64,000 nt of DNA from Chenopodium formosanum (GCA_024500155.1 CM044874.1:43222384-43286383), one strand, 5' to 3'; shown: positions 21,601 to 34,349, counted from the first letter of the stretch. Translations and numbers: made by a program. The notes: generated by a model not told the origin, from the sequence alone.

Positions 21601-22775
21601 CACTGACCGGTGAACAATCAGATGAACTCCGTCCCCAACCGACTGGAGAACATGTTGATATACCTCTGGACGATAGCCGTCCAGAGCGTACTGTAAAGGT
21701 TAGGATTGTTGCTTATGCTAAGTTGGGTGCAGACTTGCACCTTCTGCTGAAAGAATTCAAAGACATTTTTGCCTTTGAAGTGGAAGAGATGCCAGGCGTC
21801 AGCCCGGATCTTGTTGTCCACAAACTCGTTGTGGATCCTAAAAAGAAGCCCATCCGGCAAAAGCAAAGAAATCACGGCGAGGAAAGAAGTCAGGCGGCAG
21901 CTGCCGAAGTAAAAAAGCTGCTGGACGCTGGGTTCATTCTGCCATGTAATTTTCCCGACTGGGTGGCGAAGTTTGTGCTTGTAAAGAAGCCGAACGGTAC
22001 CTGGCGTATGTGTGTTGATTACACATACCTCAACAACGCATGTCCTAAGGACAATTATTCGCTTGCGAAGATCGACAGTCTGGTCGATTCAACAGTCGGG
22101 CATGCCTTGATGAGTTTTATGGATGCCTACTCCGGCTTCCATCAGATACCCTTGTGGAAGAAAGATCAAGAAAAGACGGCCTTTGTCACCGATCAAGGGT
22201 TATTCTGTTACACTGTGATGTCGTTTGGCTTGAAATATGCGCCGACTACGTTCCAACGGATGATTAATACGCTCTTCATTAATCAAATTGGGAGGAATGT
22301 AGAGACGCACATCGATGACATGATAGTCAAATCCAAGTAGCAGGCGGATCACCTTGATGATCTCCGAGAAACCTTCACCACACTTAGGCGACATAAGGTT
22401 ATGTTAAATCCTAAGAAATGCGTCTTTAGTGTTGAGTCTGGGAAGTTTCACGGATTCCTGATTGATCAAAGGGGGGTAGCGGCTAACCCCGAGAAGATAC
22501 AGGCGGTAATTGACATGAAGTCACCCCGCACTAACAAGGAAGCACAGAGATTAACCGGTTGCCTGGCGGCCTTGGGGAGGTTCCTCAGCCGGTCAGGTGA
22601 TAAATGCCTTTGCTTTTTCCAAGAAATCAGGAAGAAGACCAGATTTGTATGGGGGGATGATGCTGAGGCGGCCTTTCAACGGCTAAAAGAACACTTGCAC
22701 TCTTTGCCAATTGTCAAACAATTCAAAAAGACCAAGGTCGAGATGAATGTATGGATGCTCCTAGCTACGTCTTGA
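21601..22775 (+). pseudogene. Reverse transcriptase of element C, truncated
   Basis: Conserved blocks in order are WRMCVDYTYLNNACPKDNY, MDAYSGFHQIPL, TAFVTDQGLFCYTVMSFGLK and HIDDMIVKSK (22308-22337), where the usual Y/V before DD is His-Ile; both Asp remain. A stop follows at 22338, after which the connection region runs on to about 22775. The sequence then joins element B protease. RNase H and integrase are absent. Confidence 0.85.
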
Positions 22776-22793
22776 GAACATAGGCTCGCAGTA

Positions 22794-23390
22794 ATGAATG
22801 CTTTGGATAAGATAGGGATAGATTCTGACACCACACCTGAGGGGTTTGCTAACTTCCTTACGAGTGATCTCCCTAGTCCTATCAACTTGATCACCTTTTA
22901 TGACAAATATTTACCTCCACAAGGTGACAAGCATTACAAGGCATTAAACCTCACAGTACTCTGCAAGAGAATAAACGTCCTAATGACTCTTGTAGACAAT
23001 GGATCAACAATTAATGTCTGTCCCCTCAAAACTGCAAGAATGTTAGGCATAAGGGATTAAGAATTAACCCCGTCAACACAAGGAATAAGAGCTTATGACA
23101 ATACTCGTCGCCAAGATCTTGGTAAGATTACTATGAATGTAACGGCAGGGGCAATAAAACATGATACTACCTTCCAAGTGGTAGATATTAAAGCTTCATT
23201 CAACTTATTGTTGGGACGCCCTTGGCTTCATGACCTCAAGGCCGTCTCTTCATCTTTTAACCAACAGGTAAAAGCCTTAGTTGGAGGAATCCCTATCACA
23301 ATCGATGCTTCACCCATGAGGATTAAAGGTGTGGAAAATCCGATCATTAATGTGGAGCACGATGAAGATGACGAAGACTGGTGAGGCTTT
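22794..23390 (+). pseudogene. Protease region of element B
   Basis: TLVDNGSTINVCP (about 22987-23025) is the Tat-type protease motif with DNG in place of DTG. A stop at 23058 interrupts it, then LLLGRPWLHDLKAV follows and an acidic end at 23384. From 23390 to 24400 the frame continues with stops as a linker containing DQYPLSLNGKF-like sequence, recognisable but decayed. Confidence 0.75.
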
Positions 23391-24399
23391 AATGAAGAGG
23401 CCTCCTTAATCGAGGAGGATGAAAGGACCCCTCTCTGTCGCGACCCCTACTCCTATATGACAGTAAATGCTATTCTCAAGAGACAAGGCCATTTTCCTGG
23501 AATGACCCTAGGAAAGAAGAATTACCTGGGCTCTCTAAATTAGATACTTTCGGACTTGGTTTCAAACCGACTCGGGAAGATCTTAAGCAAGCTTAGAAAA
23601 GGTCTAAGGCGCGTATGAATGCTCGCACCCAAAAGAAAGCAATCCCAATGGATCAGTATCCTCTTTCTCTCAATGGAAAATTTATAAAAGATGGAGAGGA
23701 CTATCCATGCTATGAATTTCTCGAACCTTTTGTTGTAAATGGCATAAGGCAATCGGGATTTGGGATTTGAAATCTTCTTAGATTGCTACTTTCTAGATGA
23801 AATCCCAACTCCTATTCACAAGGAGAAAGCACCCCCATGATTTGATTTTAATCTCATGGGAATACTATTTGGGCATGAAAAATATGAGCCGTGATACATA
23901 GAGGATAACTCCTCGCTCATCTAAACAGTCATTCAAAGCTAGAACTTTGACCCTTCAAAGCTCATCACTCCAGCGGAAGGATTTGTACAAGGGTGGCGCA
24001 AGATAGTCAAGGTGACTACTCCAAGTGGAAGGAAAATCTCCATAACAACAGGGCAAGGACCGATGTTCGAAGAGTACGTCGTCTGAGTCAAAGTCAGAGT
24101 CAGAGTCCCTTCCTGTAGAGTCGTCCAAGTCTTTAGATGTAGCACCCCCTCCTTCTTCTATTTCTACTCCTAGGATTGTTAGTAATCAAGTCCCTGAGGA
24201 CACCTCCCTTTTTGATGTAATGTTTTCATATTTTAATAATATGTCTTCTTTCGCTTACTCTTCGTGTTTTTTATTAACCCAAGATGACGAGAATTGCTTA
24301 ATTAACAATGAAAATGACAAAGAAATTATTAAAGCAATGGAAACACTCGAAAACACCAATAATTGAGGAAACTGAGACAGTTGATATCTAAAATGATTC

Positions 24400-27300
24400 A
24401 ACCTTTAAAATAGAAGTTAAAATCGGATTAACACTTAATGAACAAGAAAGAACCCATTTAATTAATCTACTTAAAGAATTTATTAATGTATTTGCTTGGT
24501 CATATGAAGATATGCCAGGTATTAATACAGAAATAGCTCAACACACTATACAACTAATTCCAGGAATGAAACCTGTAAAACAAAAGTTGCGTCGAATGAA
24601 TCCCGACGTAGCTCTAAAACTTAAAGAAGAAGTTCAAAAACAAATAACTGCAGGTTTTATCAGGGTATCCAAATACCCCGAATGGGTAGCCAACGTGGTC
24701 CTAGTTCCGAAGAAGGATGGAAGGGTAAGAATGTGTGTCGACTATTGAGACTTAAATAAGGCAAGTCTAAAGGACAACTTCCCTTTACCACACATCGATA
24801 TTTTGGTAGATAATACAAAAAATCATGCACTTCTCTCGTTTATGGATGGATACGCAGGGCATAATTAAATTCTCATGGCATAAGAAGACATGGAGAAAAC
24901 AACATTCATAACACCATGGGGTACTTACTGTTACACGGTAATGCCATTTGGGTTAAAAACGCGGGTGCCACTTACCAACGAGCAGCGACTGCCTTACTCC
25001 ATGACATGATGCACAAAGAAGTTGAGGTATATGTGGACGACATGATTATGAAATCAAAAGATCGCCTAGGACATCAAGTAGCCTTGAGAAAATTCTTTGA
25101 AAGGCTAAGAAAATACGACATGAGGTTAAATCCATCAAAGTGTGCTTTTGGAGTCACCTCAGGCAATCTTTTGGGATATGTCATAAGCCCTAGAGGCATA
25201 GAGATAGACCCAACAAAGATCAAGGCAATTATGTCAATTCCACCGCCAAAAACCGAGAAACAAATTCGAGGATTTATTGGCCGGTTGCAATATATAAGTA
25301 GGTTCATATCGAAGCTAACAACAATATGTGAACCAATATTCAAGAAGCTCAAAAAGAATGTACCAGTAATATGGGACGATGAGTGTCAAAAAGACTTTAA
25401 AAAGGTCAAAGCCTATCTCGCAAATCCTCCCGTATTAGCACCAGCACTTCCAGGAATACCTCTTAGGTTGTACTTAATAGTTACCAAGGAGACAATGGGA
25501 GCCATGCTTGCACAAGAAGTAGAAGGTAAAGAAAATGCAATCTACTATCTAAGCAAAAAAATGATCGAGTATGAAGTACGCTATACACCGCATGAGAAAT
25601 TGTGCCTCGCATTGGTGTGGGCCACAACCAAGCAAACACATTACATGCTCGTGCATACAGTCTTTGTAGTTCCCGAATGGATCCACTTAAGTATCTATTT
25701 GAGAAATCTACACTCAATGGGTGCATATCAAGATGGATAGTCAACCTAGCCCAGTTCGATGTGAGATTCATGCCTCAAAAAGCTATCAAAGGATCTGTGG
25801 TCTCAGATTTCCTAGCGGATTTTCCAATAGAGGATTCAACACCATTACACGAAAATAAATTTCCAAACGAAGACTTCATGGTCACAGAAGATGATACTTG
25901 GACTTTATACTTTGATGGAGCCTCAAACAAAAAAGGATGTGGCGTTGGAGTATTATTAGTATCACCTAAAGAAGAGCATGTTCCAATCTCCATGAATCTA
26001 GATTCGACGTTACCAACAAAGCTGCTGAATACGAAGCATGTGTGATAGGCCTTGAAACAGCTTTGGCATTGGGAGTAAAGAAATTACGAATATTCGGGGA
26101 CTCTTCATTGATCATCAATCAGATTTCTAAAAGATGGAAAGTAAGTCTAGCCCCTTACCAAACTTACCTGGAAACTCTCACCAATCAGTTAAAAAGGTAT
26201 AATACACTTATCTACTTTGAGAAGAAAATCAATTTGCTGATGCTTTGGCAAGACTAGCCTCAATGGTTAGGATTCCTACGGAAATCGAGCAAATGCGTCT
26301 AACTATAGAGAAAAGGCACAAATCGGCATATATTCAAGCCATAAAAGATGATGAAGTAGTCCAAGATGAAGAAGAAGAAGAAAGAAGAACTGTTGTAAAC
26401 GGATATACTTAACTATGTCACCAAAGGAGAATACCCTCCTCATGCTGACAAAAGAGCAAAACTAGAGTTAAGACCCTTGGATTCCCAATTAGTACTCATA
26501 GACAATGAGTTACGTAAAAGAGTACCTAAGGGTCGAGCTCTCTTATGTGTAGGGAAAAAGGATGCCCAAAGAGCTATGAGGATAGTCGATGAAGGCATTT
26601 GTGGAACCCACGTTAATGGCAAAACGCTAGTCCAAAAGATATTGCGAGAAGGACACTATTAGACTACCATGAATAGGGATTGCCATCAATATGTAGTAAG
26701 GTTCCCTAAATGCCAAATTTACGCCAATTTACAACATGTTCCTCCACTCTACTTTACACCTACACATCACCATGGTCATTCTCTACATAGGGAATTGACA
26801 TCATTGGTAAAATTATCCCTCTTGGGACAGGAGGTCACGAATACATCTCAGTAGCAATTGATTACTTCACAAAGTGGGTTGTAGCACAATCATATGCTAA
26901 ACTCACTGTAAAACATGTAGCACTCTTTATCGAAACAAACATCATTTGTCGATACAGAGTCCCACACGAAATGGTAAGTAACAATGGAACTGACTTTCAA
27001 GCTGAGTGTGAAGAATTGTTACAAAAATACAGCATTCAACACTATCATTCTTCCCCTTAAAGACCTTAAGCAAATGGAGCGGTTGAAGCAGCTAATAAAA
27101 ATATAAAGACTATCCTCGAGAAAATGACAGAAAATTACAAGGATTGGCCTGACAAAGTCCATTCGCACATTGGGGTTTCGCACATCAATTCACACATCAA
27201 CAGGGAATACGCCATTCTCCTTGTTTTATGGAATGGATGTCGTAAAACCTATAGAGCTAGAGATACCGTCTCTACGCACTGCACTAGAAAGTAAACTCAA

Positions 27301-27633
27301 TAAAGTCGAATGGATTAGAGCAAGGTATGAAGAGCTAATTCTACTTGATGAAAAGCGACTAGATTCTCTACATCATACCCAATGCTATCAAAATTGTTGG
27401 CTAGACATTTTAATAAGAACCTCAAGACAAGAAACATCAAAGTAGGAGACTTGGTGTTAAAAGCATTAAGCAAAAAATGTTTTGGATCCAAGAGGCAAAT
27501 TTGGGCCTAATTGGTTCGGACCCTATATTGTCAAAATAATCCTATCAGAAGGTGCAGCGAAACTAACTGACATGGATGGCAATGAGTTCTCGAACATGAC
27601 AAATCTTGACCAACTCAAAAATTACTACCCATA
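24400..27633 (+). pseudogene. Reverse transcriptase, RNase H and integrase of element B
   Basis: Reverse transcriptase: VLVPKKDGRVRMCVDY, then a stop, VMPFGLKNAGATYQRA-like sequence and the catalytic YVDDMIMKSKD (25029-25061). RNase H: FDGASNKKGCGVG (from about 25911) and AEYEACVIGLETAL. Integrase: CHQYVVRFPKC zinc-finger part, AIDYFTKWVVA (first catalytic Asp), VSNNGTDF (26974-26997, where the usual SDNGT Asp is Asn) and a final ANGAVEAANKN with the Glu. At least eight stops or frame changes occur, so it is non-functional. The C-terminus matches the A fragment at 18074-18496. Its 3' end converges with aORF2. Confidence 0.85.
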
Positions 27634-28160
27634 ATTACTTGAGTAGGATACTCAAGAGAGCTATGTTTGGCCTGATTCCTTAGGAAAGGATACGTAGGCA
27701 ACTCTTACAGGTGCGACCACTTTAATTTTCAAAAACCTCTCATCCCGGAAATAAAAAGAAATTCAATAGAAATTTGACGGAACAGTAGCGTCGCAGAAAA
27801 AATCATGTCGCCGGCCGACAGACTGCAGCGCATGGCGACATCACCTGTCTCCTGACAACAGCCGGCGACAGCCGCAAAAGGCAGCGCCGTTTTTTCTGGG
27901 AGTACCTGGGCAAATCTAGGTATTTTTTCGGAAAATTTTTGACTTCCGTACTTGAAAAAACTTTTGGAAAATAAAATTTTCTGTTTTCATTGCTTTAATA
28001 AATTAAAATTAAAGAAGTTCATTTAATTAAAAAGATGAAATTTCATTAAAAAAAATAAACTAAAAATTACATTATTGATGGAATTTAAATAAACTCTTAA
28101 TAAAAGAAATTAACTTTAAATTTAAAACTAAGTCTCATAAATTGGAAGCTAAGCAATGCT
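27634..28160. other. Convergent spacer with B-type words
   Basis: Lies between the pol stop and the aORF2 stop. B-type words such as tgtcgccggccgacagac, catggcgacatcacctgtc and cagccggcgacagcc occur at 27810-27890, at the place where A has its own words. The rest (27900-28130) is AT-rich. No gene is seen. Confidence 0.65.
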
Positions 28161-29680
28161 TCAATCTTTCTTTTCTTTCTTTGCTCCTTTCCAATTTTTA
28201 TCATCCTCTTCATCGTCCATAACTTTAGCTAGTAGGCATCCTTTAGAGTACCTACATTTTATTTTAGAGTAAATGGTTTCTCCCTTATCTAGGACTCCAT
28301 ATTTCTTCTCTCCCCCAACCTTCTTCTCTAAAGTGTCAGCTTTTCTTTTCCCTTTATCTTTTGTAGAGTCTTTCTTTTTAGGCATCAAAAGTGTTTTGAA
28401 TTCAATCTTTTCACCCAAGCGTTTCTTAACAGGAATCACCTTATCACCTAGACGATTCTTCACATTGGTTTTACTTTGATTTTTATTCATGTCCTTTGAA
28501 GGTTTCTTAAGAAGCCACCTCTTTACATCATTGGGCAAGGAAGGAGGAACCTTTTGGGTAATCACTTCCCATAAAGGTCTAGCACTCCAATATGCATAAA
28601 ATTTCTCTACTTTTTCTGAAATAGGGAATTCATAGGGACGACGAAGATCACCAGAAAGAATTGTTTGAAGTAGGTCGTACTTTCTTTTTACCCTGCAGGG
28701 ATAATAAAAAGTCATCTTTGTTAAGCTTGGAAGACGAAAGAAAGGTTTCTTGTTGACACCAACCATCTTCTTTGTTTTCCACCAAGGGATGACCCACTTG
28801 ATAGCCAAGTTGCAGGAGGCAAAGACTTTTTTCCACTCATGGCGCCCCATCTTAGAGAAGCGTTTCTTTTGCCTCACAAAGCAACTTGGAGTATATTTTT
28901 CAACATTGTCAGGAGGACTAATTAATTCTAGTTTCTCCATTAGCCATATCTGCAAAAAAATTCAATACAAATAAATTAATATTACAATAAAAAAATATGC
29001 TTTTGATTTCTGTAATTAAAAATATTATTTTTCTACCTGGAATAAAATTGGAGGGCCCCAAAAAGGTACTTTTGGATTTCTCTTCAATTCAACAAGACTA
29101 AGAATAGTCTCTCCAACAATTAATGGCATTGGATTTCTCCCAGATTCAATTTGCTCAAAAACAATTAATATAAATGCTTGACCCTCATTAGTTCTACCAC
29201 TAGAGAGAAGATATGTGTTAAGCATACAAAAGAGAAAAGTCCTTCATCTATAAACATGAAAAGATTCAGAGTCTATCAAAGTAATGGCGTGCAAATTATT
29301 TCAAATTAACTACACTACCATCTACAATATTTGTTAGATCTTTGTCTCTTAAATTAAAGAAGTGCTCAAAATCTTTATCATAATATTCATTTATTCTAGG
29401 GATTACCGCAAGATCTAATGAAGGGAAGCCTAAGATGGCACCAAATTCTTCCGGGAAAGGGCTAATTTCATCACACCCTAGCTTGTCTAAAATAATGAGT
29501 ATTTGTGTCCCAATATTCTAAGGCGATATGAATAAAATATATATCAAGATCTACCCCCTTAACACCATAGATACCTCCCATGTGAAAAAAGTCAAGTTCT
29601 TTTCTCTCTTTAGCTGTTTAAGACCGACACCATTCACGAGTTAAATTGGTAAAACTCTTAGTAACTAAAGACTTGATTAT
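28161..29680 (-). pseudogene. aORF2 of element B, broken in exon 1
   Basis: Exon 2 (28949-28161) is open: it starts IWLMEKLELISPP, has VIPWWKTKKMVG and TFYYPCRVKRKY, and ends in a Lys-rich tail. The intron is 29036-28950 (CCAG|GTAGAA ... TTTTGCAG). Exon 1 (about 29680-29037) keeps LEYWDTNTHYF-, PFPEEFGAILGFP- and IESGRNPMP-like stretches but has several stops and probable frameshifts. It aligns along its length with the intact A protein. It is antisense to pol and downstream of it. Confidence 0.8.
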
Positions 29681-29746
29681 TTGTTGAGAAACTAAGACTA
29701 TGATTAATCTGCTGAATTTATGAAGAAATTTGACAGATTAGGGGGG

Positions 29747-29920
29747 CTATTTATACACAAAATTAATGCAGATTCAATTCGGAGAGGATTCAGAGTTAGC
29801 GTACTTCGGCGCCAAATGACAACTCTGTCGCCTGGTGACAGAGTCTGTCGCTTGGCAAAAGCAGCAAAGCTCGGCGCCAGCGCAAAACGCGTGGTGACAC
29901 GTGGCGCTACAGTGTTTTAT
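29747..29920 (-). promoter_or_regulatory. Promoter of aORF2 (B): words plus TATA box
   Basis: On the minus strand, words at 29920-29795 (ctctgtcgcctggtgacagag on the plus strand, with cggcgcca companions) are followed by gtgtataaatagcc at 29757-29744. The same order occurs at the A gene. Confidence 0.7.
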
Positions 29921-29929
29921 CAACGAGCT

Positions 29930-30350
29930 ATTCAAACCGCGTGTTTCTGGCTATGATTCGAACTCGTACAATGACTTTACGATTTTATCCCTTTTTACAA
30001 ATACCCTTACATATTATTTTCATATATTTTCCTTCAATTCTTCTTTTTTAGATTTATTCAGACTTAATTTAATTTTAGGTTTGTTGCAAATCCAATTTTT
30101 TTTTTTCATTTTTTCTTTTTGGGGGAGAAAGTCAGATACCCTCCAATAATAATAAAAATGACAGAAATTTTTGCTCAATATTATTTTTTATCACAATTTT
30201 TTGCACACACAAATATGCACATAAAAAAGAAAAATAAATGCAAGATAAATAATAGAGTCATAATAGATAATAATATGTGTATACAAATATGTCTAATAAA
30301 GTCAATCAGGCAAAGTCTTATACAAGTCAAAATAAATAAAACACAGGTAC
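29930..30350. other. Spacer between aORF2 promoter and aORF1 end (B)
   Basis: No gene is supported. It is AT-rich with a T run at 30090-30120. The 141-aa plus-strand ORF nearby (30119-30544) is mostly the complement of the aORF1 tail and low complexity. Confidence 0.45.
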
Positions 30351-30352
30351 AA

Positions 30353-32709
30353 CTACGGTGGTGGAGGACGCAGATGATTAGGGATGTTCATCATATCAAA
30401 AAACTGCGCAGGACTAGGAGTATGCTTCCCACCAACTCCAGCTCCAGTTTCTCCAGGAGGAGGAAAACTCAGCTCAGGACCCGTCCACCCAAGGTCACCT
30501 TGATGAACCGACAGAGGCAGAGGTTATGGAGGCTGCTGCGATGATGAGCCGACCTCGTACATCCCACCACCTCTCGGAGCCGAAGTGGCCTTTCCCTTGC
30601 TTACCAGTCCAACCTGTGCACCCTCAGATGAAGAGCTCGAGCCCTCCACCACCTCGATCCAGGCAACCTCAGATCGACCACCTGACCGCCAAAACTAGTG
30701 CGGCGACACCTCGAGCTAGACCTCGCCGGCTCTTTCTTGACCTCAAGTCTTTTCCGGGTACGAGAAGGAATGGGCTGACCCTGCAAGAAGAAACCAATAG
30801 AGAAACAATCAAAATAGAAATTTAAACAATGCATAAATAAAGAGAAAAAGCTACCTCCTAAATAACGTTGTCGCGACGACAGGTAGCCACGTTTGTCATC
30901 CGAACGAGCTGGCTCCGGAAGGCGTCTATGCACCTCACCATCGCCGTAACCACCTAGCGTGAGAATTGTCAAAGAAATGAAATCAGTAAAAATGCAAGAC
31001 AAATATGAACAAATAGCAAGTAAATGACTCACCCGAGTCTGGTGGCAAGGAATCGATCGCTCCACAAAGCGCTGATCCTCGGGAGCCGGAGGAATCATCT
31101 CCTCGATAGGCCCGTACAACCCTTGGTAATGGATGGACATACGATGGGGCACAAACTCAGTAGGCCCACCCTGACAAAAAGCAAACCAAAGTGAGAAAAA
31201 TATCGCTTGGGGGTTACTTAGAAAAAGGTAAAAGATAAAATTCATACCGTCGCCTCCGCTAACAGATTAGGGGCCAAAGCTAACAACGGCAGCAACTCCT
31301 CCTCGTAGCACCGCCCTGGGATCGCATGAGATTGCCAAGGTGTACCAGTAGGCGACCTCTCCGACATGATGAGCAGCCTCACGTTATTAAACATGTGACG
31401 TGGCGGAGAAGCAGGGACGACAAAAATAACCGAGGAGTGCTGAATAGAAACTCTCTCTCCTAGGTACGCCGCCGCCCCATATGTCCCTAGGAAGTAGCGA
31501 CGCTCAGCAGTATACTACGCCGCTAGCCCTGGGACAACCAAACCGCCCCATGGTTTGTATAGCACCTCAGGCTCCTACGAAGAAAACCTATGAGATAAAG
31601 ATCTACCTAAAAGAAATACAAAAATGTTAACTATGCAAAAGGTCATATTGAGAGGATCTACTCTCGAACATGGAAGGTAGTCGCCCGTATGTAGCGGCCT
31701 CCCCAGTAGGCGCCCACAGGAAACCCGCGTGGCGACGGCCTCGCCGGCGTGAGTGAAGGAAAGTACTCGTAGAACTAGATCTACAAAAGACAAAAGATAT
31801 CAGCAAGTGCTAACAAAAAACTTAATGCTAACTTTATAGGAGATAAAGTATAACTCTACGACTCTCCAGAAGCCGGACAAAGCGAAGTCCCTTGTGTAAG
31901 ACTGATGTCGACACGAGTCTCGTAGGGCACGTAGAAAATCAGTAGAGGCCAAGCTGTCCTTGTCATAAGTCCCGATCAGATGAAGATCGCGAACATCAGG
32001 AAGGTAGTAAAGCAGCGCCCTACTACCCTTATCATGGGAAAACATCCTTGACAGCAAAATAAGCACCCGCTGCTCTCGGGTGGTTGCATCATACTCGAAA
32101 GCTGCCGCCAGAGTCGACCGGCGAATACACTTGGTGCTGAACTGTGATGACTCAACCTTAGCACGGGCCCAACACAACAACTTTACCCAGCAGCTCATCA
32201 ACCTAAGGAGAGTAGACGCTAATGTTGCTATCGAACGGAAGAGCAGTAGAACTGAACTTCAGTCCTGAGGTGAGACTGATGTCGGCTGGGGTGACCATCA
32301 TCTCACCCCAAGAAAAGTGAAAAATGTTAGAGATGTCCCAGAAGAACTCCACCAGCGCCCGGACGACGCGGTGACCTCTATAAAAAGAGCTCATGGCCTG
32401 CGTGGCCTCAAAGAGGGCAGTCAGCCCACAAGACTCCCAAAGAAGTCTTACCTCCCCATCGACGCTGATGAACGTACGGTATAGCTTACCAAAGTTATCG
32501 TTGCCCGAGCCGTGGCAACGTGTCTTATCAGCAGTGATCCCACAACGCACCTTCTCAGAAATGCGGTGGTCGGGGGCAAAGTACAAAGTCCGCTCATCCC
32601 CCTCAGGTAAGGGACCAAGAGAAGTGGACGGGTCGGCGTCCTCCTTAACGGGCTCATGCTCCTGTCGCGTGTCTCCGGACCGTGAACCCGAACCTCGCTG
32701 TCTAGCCAT
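30353..32709 (-). pseudogene. aORF1 of element B: PMD gene, broken
   Basis: The start ATG is at 32709 (MARQRGSG); the stop codon is at 30355-30353. Exon 1 has LLWESCGLTALFEA, VVRALVEFFWDISNIFHFSW and GEMMVTPADISL, the PMD signature, matching A at about 12770-12950. A frameshift lies near 32205, after which the RALLYYLPDVRDLHLIG segment continues. The first intron donor looks lost (GAG-TT where A has GAG-GT). Later exons follow: FYEYF-like from about 31775, KPWGG-like near 31560, HYQGLYGPIEEM near 31110 and a P/S-rich tail ending PPPP. Total span matches A. Confidence 0.75.
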
Positions 32710-32710
32710 G

Positions 32711-33450
32711 CTACATAGTGCAAAATTGATATAAATTAAGGTTCTATAGTATCTAAGGTTTGCCTGGCTGCATGATACTATGTTCGCAAAAAAACATAGT
32801 ACGTAATACTAAAACAGAGCACAATCTCAATTCAAGCATATAAAGCATTTTTTAAGCATCCAAACAGTTTAATGCAATACTATGATAATTATTGTGACAA
32901 ATTGGACAAGAATTGCTAGCAAAACACCAAGAACAAGCCATAATGGTTTCCTGACCTCAAGAGGTCTAACAATGGAGAATTGTTCGTTTCTTCACCAAAT
33001 TTAGTCAAAAAAGTCCCAAAACACTCCCAAGGAAATATACAAACATAATCAAGAAATTTCATGGCATAAAATTTGACAAACAAAGCGAATTAAGAAAAAA
33101 GAAGTTTTGAATTTTTCAAAAATTCGTAAACAAAAACGCACAAATTCAGCAAGAACCCGGGTGAGTTTGAAGAAAACTTACATAGATCGGGAAAGTAGAT
33201 GAATAAAGCTTCGATTTGCAACAAATTTGAGCAAATTTGGTTGAGAAACGAGCAAGTTAGAGTAATTCGAATTCCGCGGCGATTTTCGAAGAAAGAAGAG
33301 CAGCAGCGGCGATATGAAAAAGAAAAGGGAATTTATACGGAATCCTGATTCTGGCGCCAAACAACAGCTCTGTCGCTAGGAGACAAATTTTAGCATCTGG
33401 CGACAGAGCCAAATCTTGGCGCCAACGACGTTTCAGCGACGACACAGCTC
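32711..33450 (-). promoter_or_regulatory. aORF1 (B) promoter, leader and leader intron
   Basis: Reading on the minus strand: words ttggcgcca, tctggcgacagag and ctctgtcgctagg (33445-33350), TATA box ccgtataaat (33340-33331), leader, donor gatctat|GTAAGT at 33181, intron of 471 bp, acceptor at 32711 one base before the ATG. B2 (40097-40790) repeats the arrangement with catataaatccc at 40726-40715. Confidence 0.65.
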
Positions 33451-33639
33451 TAAGCCCCTCAGAACAGTTATTTCGACCTCGTACAGTAATTTTGGGTTCC
33501 TTGGTACGCGAGTTAGCTCCTATAAGCAATTTTACATGATTTAGTAATCGGCTCGGTTACAATCACATTAAGTGATTGACCTGATGAATGATCGTCTCAC
33601 TTAGCTTAAAGCGCCTAGACGTTGGCTCACTGCAAAAGG

Positions 33640-33790
33640 CACCAACATAATGGTTCATACATTTACAAATAGCACCGACATAACGGTTCAATACAACAAA
33701 GGCACCGACATACTAGTTCACAATTCAAAAGCACCGACATACTGGTTCACAAGAAGCAAAAGCGCCAACGCACAGGCATTGCAAAAGCAA
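33640..33790. repeat. Tandem repeats of about 33 bp, element B
   Basis: About five units contain gcaccgacata(a/c)tggttca followed by a variable A-rich spacer. B2 has the same array at 40980-41110. The sequence is unrelated to the repeats of A at the corresponding place. Confidence 0.85.
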
Positions 33791-34289
33791 AGGATCGACA
33801 GGCGTTGGTCTTCGGTGATACTCTTCAGGGTATTGTCGCAACAAATGAGGATAGTTTAAGGCAAAGCAATCTTCGATTGGGTTCCTTGGCTTCCGAAAGA
33901 TGGTCTCAAACCAATCCTTGATGGGGTTCTCTAGCTTTTAGCAGTCTATCACGGCGGAATTAAAGGCAATTACAGGCGTAGCAGTCTTCAAACGGTATTC
34001 TCAAGCTTGCAAAAAATCGTCAAAACAAACAGCAAGATGACGTTCCCTAGCTTACGAAAGGTTGTCACAATAAACAACAATGCAGCATAAATCGGTTACC
34101 TTTAGAGACGTGTGCTCGACGGTGCAAGATACGCGTTTGTTAACTCTTTTATCTGTTTAACTAATGCTAGTTTTGCAGGTATGGGCGTTACAAGGATGGT
34201 TTAGGATTGTAGAATGTTATGAATCAATCTCCGTCCCTATCGATGCTTTGACTTTTGTTTTCGAAACTTGCGTTTCTCCAAACTCAGTC
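33791..34289. repeat. Second repeat-rich tract before polypurine tract (B)
   Basis: Loosely repeated phrases such as caatcttcgat, gggttccttggctt, ggtattctcaagcttgc and cgttccctagcttacgaaagg occur roughly every 60 bp, up to the R-rich segment before the polypurine tract. It matches B2 at 41110-41645. No gene is seen. Confidence 0.55.
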
Positions 34290-34303
34290 AAAGTAAGGGC
34301 TTC
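34290..34303 (+). other. Polypurine tract of element B
   Basis: aaagtaagggcttc, a variant of aaagtgggggcttc in B2 and A, directly precedes the LTR start TCTAGACACC (TG mutated to TC). Confidence 0.8.
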
Positions 34304-34349
34304 TCTAGACACCCAATTGTGTCTCCCCAAAACCAAACAACGTGATGAG
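34304..34349 (+). repeat. Start of B 3' LTR, interrupted
   Basis: Matches the first 46 bp of the B2 LTR (41660 onward). It ends in ATGAG, the target duplicated by C-prime, and continues at 39568. Confidence 0.85.

Larger units (their letters stand above)
18497..22775 (+). mobile_element. Element C: Tat-like Ty3/gypsy element, 3' part lost
   Basis: Contains the 5' LTR (18497-18990), primer binding site, gag, protease and reverse transcriptase, with several frame breaks. It starts inside A's integrase; the last 5 bases of A are AATGG. Near 22775 the reverse transcriptase stops and element B protease sequence begins, so RNase H, integrase, 3' LTR and the second target duplication are gone. C-prime at 34350-39567 has closely similar LTR ends. 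Confidence 0.8.
22776..34349 (+). mobile_element. Element B: Tat-like element with two antisense genes, 5' part lost
   Basis: Order on the plus strand: protease, reverse transcriptase, RNase H, integrase (22794-27633); word cluster; aORF2 (minus); aORF1 (minus); leader and promoter of aORF1; tandem repeats; polypurine tract (34290-34303); start of the 3' LTR (34304). The LTR is interrupted at 34349 by C-prime and resumes at 39568-39811. It is the same family as A in opposite orientation. The 5' LTR and gag are missing. Confidence 0.8.
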
